A model generated the notes under the pieces. It was given only the letters and a program-made list of their open reading frames with translations, did not search any database and had not been told where the DNA came from. From NCBI GenBank assembly GCA_902772715.1, contig CACYBT010000276.1, forward strand, positions 1-8,631: a DNA stretch of 8,631 bases, read 5' to 3'. A program made the position numbers and the translations under genes. Origin of the DNA: an uncultured Succinivibrio sp. (GTDB taxonomy: Bacteria > Pseudomonadota > Gammaproteobacteria > Enterobacterales > Succinivibrionaceae). Position 1 is the stretch's first letter; each line of letters starts with the position of its first letter. Below, piece by piece: positions 1 to 5,603 of the stretch.

Positions 1-476
1 AATAAGTCATCACTTAAGAATTTTGATAAAGCACTTACACAGGTATCATTACTAAACCCTCTTCTTGCAAGATGAGATAGTATTTTCTGTTTACCTGCAA
101 AATCATACTGCTGCGTTGTATCATATTTATGCATAAGATAACGTAGGGCCACTTCAACAAAATCCTGAACATCAAGTAATGGTTCATAAAGAGACGCGCT
201 GATACCTCTTTTTTTTAACTCAAAACTTATCTTAAAGGGACCATAGCCCTGATTGATATAGTGCTCAAATGCAAGCTGACAATATCTTTCATCTGACTGC
301 CACTTTTCCTCAGCACATTTTTTGACAGCAGCCACCGCACATTCTTTGGTGAACCTATAACATAAGCGCGTAAACAGCTCTCTTTTGGTGTACTCTCTTT
401 TGGAAAGTAATCCTACAGCATAGTCTAATGCCTTATGAGCATCATCAATTAATGGCTTATTTTTACGCGCAAACAT
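1..476 (-). CDS. recX: Regulatory protein RecX, 3' end truncated by the window edge
   Basis: RecX binds RecA filaments and limits their extension and activity. I translated this frame by hand: it opens at an ATG at 476 and stays open to the left edge, giving 158 complete codons and no stop. E. coli RecX is 166 aa, so only a few residues should be missing. Family features are visible: an N-terminal helical stretch ALDYAVGLLSKREYTKREL (residues 16-34), EEKWQSDERYCQLAF (56-70), the hallmark QGYGPFKISFELKKRGIS (76-93), and a C-terminal KQKILSHLARRGFS (129-142). It starts 11 nt after the recA stop codon, with only a weak purine-rich ribosome site (AAAGAAAA), and no terminator hairpin separates the two genes, so co-transcription with recA is inferred. 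The identity rests on the RecX motifs and on the position behind recA. The reading frame contains an A8 run (209-216 on the plus strand). Confidence 0.93.
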   Translation of the reverse strand, partial: MFARKNKPLIDDAHKALDYAVGLLSKREYTKRELFTRLCYRFTKECAVAAVKKCAEEKWQSDERYCQLAFEHYINQGYGPFKISFELKKRGISASLYEPLLDVQDFVEVALRYLMHKYDTTQQYDFAGKQKILSHLARRGFSNDTCVSALSKFLSDDL

Positions 477-487
477 TTTTTCTTTGC

Positions 488-1666
488 TTAAAGATCGTCA
501 GGAATTGGGGTAATGAGCTGTTCCTCGGAGAAGTCATCAAGATCATCATTTTCCACAGGCTTCGCTACTTCCTCATCACCTAGTGATACTGTCTCCTCAT
601 AGTTATTGTTGGTCTTGAAATAATCTCTAATTTTTTGCTCAATCTCATCAGCAATTTCAGGATTCTCATCAAGATATTTCATAGCATTAACCTTACCCTG
701 TCCAATCTTGGCTCCATTATATGAGAACCAGGCTCCGGTCTTCACCACGATCTTAGAGAGAGTACCCAACTCAATTAACTCACCGTTCTTGGCAATACCG
801 TAATTAAAGAGGATCTGGAAATTAGCAGTCTTAAAAGGAGGAGCCACCTTGTTTTTCACTACTTTAACCTTAGTATCATTTCCAATAATGTTTTCCTTAT
901 CTTTCAGTGTTTGCCCCTTGCGGATATCAAGTCTTACTGAAGCATAATACTTAAGGGCATTTCCACCCGTGGTAGTTTCAGGATTACCGAACATGACACC
1001 AATTTTCATGCGCAACTGATTGATAAACACTACCATACAGTTAGCCTGTTTCACGATACCAGTAAGTTTTCTTAGGGCCTGTGACATGAGGCGGGCCTGC
1101 AGTCCAACATGATTATCCCCCATTTCTCCTTCAATTTCTGCCTTAGGCACCAAGGCTGCCACAGAGTCAATAATCACCACATCAATACCACCAGAACGCA
1201 CCAGAGTCTCACAGATCTCTAAAGCCTGCTCACCGGTATCAGGCTGTGAAATAAAAAGATTCTCAATATTAACACCAAGTTTCTTTGCATATATAGGATC
1301 AAGCGCATGTTCAGCATCAATGAAAGCACATACTTTTCCTTTTTTCTGAGCCTGCGCCACCAACTCTAGAGTAAGAGTTGTTTTACCTGATGATTCTGGA
1401 CCATAGATTTCAATAATACGCCCCATTGGCAGACCACCGATACCCAGCGCAATATCAAGTCCTAAAGAACCTGTGGAGATCGCCTCAATATCTGTCATTT
1501 CATTCTGTCCAAAGCGCATAATGGCGCCTTTTCCAAACTGACGCTCAATCTGCTCCATTGCTGCTTCTAAGGCTTTCTGTTTTTTAGGATCGGCTGTGAT
1601 GTTTGAAACCAGCTTTGAGCCGGCGGTATTGCTTTTAGATGCTGATGTAGTTGTTGCTTTTGCCAT
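488..1666 (-). CDS. recA: Recombinase RecA with extended N- and C-termini
   Basis: RecA is the ATP-dependent strand-exchange protein. It forms filaments on single-stranded DNA, pairs homologous duplexes and serves as co-protease for LexA-type repressors. The core aligns with E. coli RecA throughout: Walker A GPESSGKT at 89-96, the catalytic-glutamate motif DAEH at 117-120, Walker B VVIIDS at 163-168, loop L1 around 179-189, and FINQLRMKIG plus loop L2 (FGNPETTTGG) at about 214-235. The protein is 392 aa, against 353 in E. coli. About 23 extra residues, rich in Ser, Thr and Ala, precede the usual start, and the acidic C-terminal tail is about 16 residues longer (many D/E, ending IPDDL). The ATG at 1666 is preceded by a strong Shine-Dalgarno sequence, GAGGA at 1671-1675. 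No in-frame start exists near the E. coli-like N-terminus, so the extension looks genuine. recX follows 11 nt downstream. Confidence 0.98.
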   Translation of the reverse strand: MAKATTTSASKSNTAGSKLVSNITADPKKQKALEAAMEQIERQFGKGAIMRFGQNEMTDIEAISTGSLGLDIALGIGGLPMGRIIEIYGPESSGKTTLTLELVAQAQKKGKVCAFIDAEHALDPIYAKKLGVNIENLFISQPDTGEQALEICETLVRSGGIDVVIIDSVAALVPKAEIEGEMGDNHVGLQARLMSQALRKLTGIVKQANCMVVFINQLRMKIGVMFGNPETTTGGNALKYYASVRLDIRKGQTLKDKENIIGNDTKVKVVKNKVAPPFKTANFQILFNYGIAKNGELIELGTLSKIVVKTGAWFSYNGAKIGQGKVNAMKYLDENPEIADEIEQKIRDYFKTNNNYEETVSLGDEEVAKPVENDDLDDFSEEQLITPIPDDL

Positions 1667-1685
1667 AATTTCCTCAGTTAAATAA

Positions 1686-1703
1686 ATAAGTATACTAAGT
1701 ATA
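1686..1703 (-). promoter_or_regulatory. Inverted/tandem repeat at the predicted recA transcription start (candidate operator)
   Basis: On the recA strand this reads TATACTTAGTATACTTAT. It contains a perfect 13-bp palindrome, TATACT-T-AGTATA (1691-1703), and can also be read as a 9-bp tandem repeat, TATACTTAG/TATACTTAT. It abuts the -10 element and covers the predicted +1, where a repressor would occlude RNA polymerase. recA is LexA-controlled in most bacteria, but the usual gammaproteobacterial box CTG-N10-CAG is absent from 1667-1957. An operator role is inferred. Chance palindromes are common in DNA this AT-rich. Confidence 0.35.
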
Positions 1704-1731
1704 ATAATACTATTAGTGAATAATATGTCAA
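1704..1731 (-). promoter_or_regulatory. Probable recA promoter (sigma70 type)
   Basis: Reading toward recA, a perfect -35 hexamer TTGACA (1731-1726) is followed after 16 bp by TATTAT (1709-1704), which matches the TATAAT consensus at five of six positions. This predicts transcription starting near 1697, a leader of roughly 30 nt, and then the GAGGA ribosome site. The flanking DNA upstream is very AT-rich. No other -35/-10 pair in this intergenic region is as good. The call is based on sequence only. Confidence 0.7.
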
Positions 1732-1806
1732 TATATTTTTTATATTTGTTCTACTTTTCGTAGACTACTATCATTAATCAAATTATCTTATTATTAGGTA
1801 TTAACC

Positions 1807-1869
1807 ATGTCTTCACCGAACTTTACACATAGACATAAAGACAGCCTACTTATTGCAGTGCAAATTTAA
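1807..1869 (+). other. Short ORF (20 codons) in the recA-mutS intergenic region
   Basis: ATG at 1807 opens a 20-codon frame, MSSPNFTHRHKDSLLIAVQI, ending at TAA 1867-1869. An AGG at 1796-1798 lies 8 nt upstream, which is tolerable for a ribosome site. The patch at about 1801-1890 is visibly more GC-rich than the surrounding intergenic DNA. It carries two inverted repeats: TTGCA-G-TGCAA (1853-1863), and ATAGACATA (1829-1837) matched by TATGTCTAT (1906-1914). It could be a leader peptide for mutS, a structured leader, a regulator site or a chance frame. I recognise no homology. Confidence 0.15.
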
Positions 1870-1911
1870 GACGAGACTTCTTTGGTACATGATAAAAAAT
1901 GTAAATATGTC

Positions 1912-1917
1912 TATAAT
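1912..1917 (+). promoter_or_regulatory. Possible mutS -10 element
   Basis: A perfect TATAAT lies 40 bp before the mutS ATG on the correct strand. No convincing -35 hexamer sits 16-18 bp upstream; the best-looking one, TTGGTA at 1882-1887, is 24 bp away. The mutS ribosome site is AGG at 1946-1948, 9 nt before the ATG. The -10 also overlaps the right arm of the 9-bp inverted repeat 1829-1837/1906-1914. AT-rich DNA makes a chance TATAAT likely. Confidence 0.3.
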
Positions 1918-1957
1918 ATTCATTTATTTTAAACCATAAATTCGCAGGTTCAAAAAA

Positions 1958-4543
1958 ATGCAAGAACAATCACCAAATTTAACTCCTATGATGCGCCAAT
2001 ATCTTGAAATAAAAAAGAATTATAAAGATACTCTGGTTCTTTATAGACTAGGTGATTTTTATGAACTGTTCTTTGAGGATGCCAAAAAAGCAGCAAAGTT
2101 GCTTGATCTTACACTTACCAGACGTGGTACGAATAACGGTGAACCCATCCCAATGGCTGGTGTGCCCTTTCATGCGGTTGACAACTACATTGCCAAACTT
2201 ATCAAACTTGGTGAATCCTGCGTCATCTGCGAACAGGTGGGTAAACCTGGTGAGCAACGTACCATGCAGCGAAAAGTCTCTAAAATCATTACCCCTGGTA
2301 CCACCACAGATGAGGGCATCGCGCCAGAGGGGCAAGACAATCTTACCGCCTGCATTTTCAAAGGCAAAAGATACTATGGCTATGCCTATATTTCGTTAGG
2401 TTCAGGTACCTTTAAAACCACAATCTGTGCTGATTTAAAAGAAGTCATGCTGTATCTTGATAAAACTGAACCTACAGAACTTGTCTATCCAGAAAATTTT
2501 AAAGAAATCTCGCAGCTCAATTTTAGCAGGAGTACCAAGGCTCTTGCGCCATGGAATTTTGAGATTGAAAATGCCTATCGTCTTTTATGCACCCAATTTG
2601 AAACAGCAAGTCTGTTCGGATTCGATATTGAAGATCTAGATGAGGGGATCTGTGCTGCCGGTGCCCTGCTAGCCTATGTAAAGCAGACCCAGAACGTACA
2701 GATTGAGCATATACGCTCCATAAGTCGTGATGATAACAGTGAAAACGTTATTATTGACAAATGTGCATTACGTAACCTTGAGTTGCTAACCAATCTCAAT
2801 GGAGAAAAAACTGGTTCACTTTTTCAAATCATCGATAAAACCACCACCCCAATGGGACAGCGGTTATTACGTAAAATACTGGTAGAACCCTCAAGAAATA
2901 ATGAAAAGATTACAAAACGACTTGATATTGTCGAGGCTCTACTACAGTCCAATTATCCTGAAATCAGAACATATCTTGATGACATCGGGGATATTGAACG
3001 TATTATTGCCAGAATTGGTCTTAGCACTTCTAAACCAAAAGATTTGGCCGTATTAAGGGATGCTCTAAGAAATATTGCAAATCTCAAAACACTTTTGGAG
3101 AAATCAGGACAAAAAATACTTTTAGAATACTCACAAAATATCGATCCATTAGCCGAAATTGAAGTATTACTAACTAATGCCATAATGGATATACCGTCGA
3201 CCTTTCTGCGCGACGGAAATGTCATTGCCATAGGATATAATGCAGAACTTGATGAATTAAGAAACCTTATGAACGGTTCTGAAAAGATTTTAGGTGAAAT
3301 TGAAATCAGAGAAAAGGAGCAGACCGGCATAACAACACTTAAAGTCAACTTCAACAGTGTACAGGGGTATTATATCGAGATTCCTCGTTCCCAGGCTGAC
3401 AAGGTCCCATCTCACTATATTCGTAAACAGACACTGAAAAACAACGAACGTTATATCACCGAAGAACTAAAGACACTTGAAGAAAAAGCGCTTAATGCCA
3501 AAGAAAGAGCGCTGGATATCGAGTTTGAGCTCTTTAATAAACTAATTTTGGTTTTGCAAAAGCACCTTAATGCCTTAAGTAAAACTTCACATGCTGTATC
3601 ATTCCTTGACGTACTTCTTGGATTTGCCATTACTGCCGAAGAGAATTCCTATACAAGACCAAAGTTACGCAATGAATGTATTCTCAGTATTAAAGATGGT
3701 AGACACCCTGTTATAGAGAAATTATCAAGCAAACCTTTTGTCGCAAATTCCATTAGTCTTGGAAAAACACAGATGCAGGTTATCACAGGCCCAAATATGG
3801 GAGGAAAATCCACCTATATGCGTCAAACCGCATTGATTACCATCATGGCGCGAATTGGATCTTTTGTACCGGCAAAAGAAGCAGTAATTGGAGATATTGA
3901 CCGTATTTTTACGAGAATAGGCGCCTCTGATGATCTCTCCTCAGGTCGTTCAACCTTTATGGTTGAAATGCAGGAGGCGGCTTCCATAATTAACAATGCC
4001 ACATCCCAAAGTCTGGTGCTTATGGATGAAATCGGACGTGGCACCTCGACTTATGAAGGAAGTGCTTTGGCATTGTCTATTGCGGAGCATCTTGTGGCCA
4101 AGATTAAGTGTTTGACTTTATTTTCTACACATTACCCTGAAATAGCATCCCTATCCTCGCGTTATGATAATTTAGATAATATCTGCTTTAAGGCTCGGGA
4201 AAATTCTGGCTCAATTGTCTTTTTATATCAGGCTAACAAAGGTTATCAGAATTATTCATATGCTGTTGAAGTGGGGAAATTAGCAGGATTACCTGCTGAT
4301 ATCATTGTCAATGCCAAGAAATATATTACCAGCATCAGTTCACATCAGCCGATAGCTGCCACTCACGACGATAAGACTGCTTCTGAAGACAATAATTCAG
4401 AAAATACGGCTAAAGCATCAGAAGATGAAAGCAATATAAAATATCGAGAAATAATTGATAAAATCAAAGGAATTGAAATAAACAACCTATCACCTATACA
4501 GGCGCTGAATGTTGTTTATGAACTGCAACAGCAACTAAAATAA
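1958..4543 (+). CDS. mutS: DNA mismatch repair protein MutS
   Basis: MutS recognises mismatches and small loops in newly replicated DNA and, through ATP binding, recruits MutL. At 861 aa it is close to the 853 aa of E. coli MutS. Visible landmarks: the mismatch-wedge motif F34-Y35-E36 in GDFYELFF, followed by EPIPMAGVPFHA; the connector and core/clamp domains through about residue 565; Walker A GPNMGGKST at 611-619; the signature DDLSSGRSTFMVEM; Walker B LVLMDEIGRGTST with D690-E691; and the STHYPE switch. A Ser/Asp/Glu-rich linker then leads to a short C-terminal helical domain (NNLSPIQAL). The start is supported by AGG 9 nt upstream and by alignment with the family N-terminus. Oddities: the linker has no recognisable beta-clamp motif, and the tetramer-contact residues are replaced. 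It converges on rpoS with a 12-bp gap. Confidence 0.98.
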   Translation: MQEQSPNLTPMMRQYLEIKKNYKDTLVLYRLGDFYELFFEDAKKAAKLLDLTLTRRGTNNGEPIPMAGVPFHAVDNYIAKLIKLGESCVICEQVGKPGEQRTMQRKVSKIITPGTTTDEGIAPEGQDNLTACIFKGKRYYGYAYISLGSGTFKTTICADLKEVMLYLDKTEPTELVYPENFKEISQLNFSRSTKALAPWNFEIENAYRLLCTQFETASLFGFDIEDLDEGICAAGALLAYVKQTQNVQIEHIRSISRDDNSENVIIDKCALRNLELLTNLNGEKTGSLFQIIDKTTTPMGQRLLRKILVEPSRNNEKITKRLDIVEALLQSNYPEIRTYLDDIGDIERIIARIGLSTSKPKDLAVLRDALRNIANLKTLLEKSGQKILLEYSQNIDPLAEIEVLLTNAIMDIPSTFLRDGNVIAIGYNAELDELRNLMNGSEKILGEIEIREKEQTGITTLKVNFNSVQGYYIEIPRSQADKVPSHYIRKQTLKNNERYITEELKTLEEKALNAKERALDIEFELFNKLILVLQKHLNALSKTSHAVSFLDVLLGFAITAEENSYTRPKLRNECILSIKDGRHPVIEKLSSKPFVANSISLGKTQMQVITGPNMGGKSTYMRQTALITIMARIGSFVPAKEAVIGDIDRIFTRIGASDDLSSGRSTFMVEMQEAASIINNATSQSLVLMDEIGRGTSTYEGSALALSIAEHLVAKIKCLTLFSTHYPEIASLSSRYDNLDNICFKARENSGSIVFLYQANKGYQNYSYAVEVGKLAGLPADIIVNAKKYITSISSHQPIAATHDDKTASEDNNSENTAKASEDESNIKYREIIDKIKGIEINNLSPIQALNVVYELQQQLK

Positions 4544-4557
4544 GCACGTATAGTGCT
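4543..4557. terminator. Compact bidirectional terminator between mutS and rpoS
   Basis: A perfect 5-bp stem AGCAC/GTGCT closes a 5-nt GTATA loop. The left arm starts on the last base of the mutS TAA, and the right arm ends inside the rpoS TAG, so the hairpin fills the 12 bp between the convergent stop codons. A-rich DNA lies on the mutS side and gives a T-rich tract (TTATTTTA) after the hairpin for rpoS-direction transcripts. In the mutS direction only a short ATTT follows. The stem is short, so efficiency in either direction is uncertain. Confidence 0.5.
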
Positions 4558-5551
4558 ATTTGAAGACATACAGGCCTAAAGAATTCTTATCAATTCCCAG
4601 ACTTTCAAAAGTCTTGCGTAACGATTTGAGGACTTCAGTCTGGATCTGACGTACGCGCTCACGTGTAAGACCAATTTTCTTGCCTACTTCTTCTAAGGTT
4701 AATACTTCCTCATCATTGAGACCGAAGCGATACAGCACCACCATCTGCTGTTTTTCAGGAAGAGAATTAAACCATTCACGCACAATATTCACCACTTCCT
4801 TTTGATCAACATGCTCAAAAGGAGAAGCAAGTTTGGTATCTGGAACAACATCGAGAAGAGAAATTTCCTTGTCGTCATCTCCACCCTTCACATTCATATC
4901 AAGAGGACTTGTCCCTTCTAGCAATGAAAGCAAACCGCGAATGCTCTCGGGATCTTTGCCGGTCTCATCGGCAATCTGCTGGATAGAAACGTTAGCATTT
5001 CCAGACTCCTGTAACTGCCGCTTGGCCTTTAGAATAATATTGATTTCCTTAATGACATGCACTGGTAATCTAACAAGACGTGACTGACACATAATAGCCT
5101 GTTCAATACTCTGCCTTATCCACCAGGTAGCATATGTAGAAAATCTGAAGCCCCGGTCTGGGTCAAACTTCTGAACAGCATGAATTAAACCAAGATTGCC
5201 TTCCTCAATTAAGTCAAGCAGAGGGACTCCGCGGGTACGGTAGTTTTTGGCAATTTTCACCACCAATCTTAGGTTAGAAGTAATCATCTGATCAATAGAA
5301 CGACGATCTCCATCGCGTGCCTTACGTCCTATTTCATTTTCTTCTTCAGACGAAAGCAAAGGATAACGCCTAATTGAACTAAAATAATTAGTCAGCAAAT
5401 CTGCGTTTTCTTTGGATGAAGCGCATTCACTACGTAAAAGTTTAACTTCTTTTTCGTCTAAATCTTTATAATCAATGTTCTTCTCTTCAAGATCTTTTAG
5501 ATCTTCCAAAGACTCTTCTATAAATTCATCAGGTGATTTTTTATCAGTCAT
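4556..5551 (-). CDS. rpoS: RNA polymerase sigma factor RpoS (stationary phase / general stress)
   Basis: RpoS directs core RNA polymerase to stress and stationary-phase promoters. The 331-aa length matches E. coli (330). Region 1.2 spans about 51-85. Region 2 follows, with SNLRLVVKIA (92-101), LLDLIEEGNLGLIHAVQKFD (111-130) and GFRFSTYATWWIRQSIEQAI (134-153). RLPVHVIKEIN (161-171) includes K168, equivalent to E. coli K173, the residue implicated in -13C recognition and RssB binding. Region 3 extends to about 245. Region 4.2 carries the helix-turn-helix LTLEEVGKKIGLTRERVRQI (285-304). Residues 1-50 are unusually rich in Asp, Glu and Lys. The position between nlpD and mutS separates it from rpoD and rpoH. 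Its own ribosome site is weak (GAAG, 5 nt before the ATG). In E. coli, promoters inside nlpD drive rpoS; I could not identify one here with confidence. Confidence 0.96.
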   Translation of the reverse strand: MTDKKSPDEFIEESLEDLKDLEEKNIDYKDLDEKEVKLLRSECASSKENADLLTNYFSSIRRYPLLSSEEENEIGRKARDGDRRSIDQMITSNLRLVVKIAKNYRTRGVPLLDLIEEGNLGLIHAVQKFDPDRGFRFSTYATWWIRQSIEQAIMCQSRLVRLPVHVIKEINIILKAKRQLQESGNANVSIQQIADETGKDPESIRGLLSLLEGTSPLDMNVKGGDDDKEISLLDVVPDTKLASPFEHVDQKEVVNIVREWFNSLPEKQQMVVLYRFGLNDEEVLTLEEVGKKIGLTRERVRQIQTEVLKSLRKTFESLGIDKNSLGLYVFK

Positions 5552-5558
5552 CTATTCT

Positions 5559-5600
5559 TCAAACTAAAAATGAGTAACCTTGCAAACTCAGCAAAACCAT
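5559..5600 (-). other. Possible 13-codon upstream ORF in the nlpD-rpoS gap
   Basis: Right after nlpD the minus strand reads TAATAGATG. The ATG at 5600 opens a frame MVLLSLQGYSFLV ending in TGA at 5559, so it fills 42 of the 52 intergenic bases and stops 7 nt before the rpoS ATG. It has no clear Shine-Dalgarno sequence of its own, but ribosomes finishing nlpD could reinitiate there. rpoS also has a weak ribosome site, so translational coupling is conceivable. A frame this short may be chance. Confidence 0.2.
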
Positions 5601-5603
5601 CTA

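Noticed and set aside
1751..1768. CTAC-TTTTC-GTAG-A-CTAC repeats upstream of the recA -35
   Set aside because: The stems are only 4 bp in AT-rich DNA and match no known operator. They are too likely to be chance to list as a site.
2048..2399. Overlapping open frames on both strands inside the 5' part of mutS (95 aa minus, 115 aa plus)
   Set aside because: They are out-of-frame shadows of the conserved MutS mismatch-binding region, with no ribosome site and no recognisable protein family. The MutS frame is continuous and well conserved.
2953..3354. 133-aa antisense open frame opposite the mutS core domain
   Set aside because: The translation is Ser- and Ile-rich, as expected from the complement of coding DNA. 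It has no family motif and no promoter or ribosome site, and it lies wholly within conserved mutS sequence.
5559..5600. Stable hairpin in the rpoS leader like the E. coli small-RNA-controlled leader
   Set aside because: Only 4-bp stems could be found (for example GAGT/ACTC, TTGC/GCAA), too weak to support a regulatory fold. The E. coli-type leader would extend into nlpD and cannot be judged by eye.
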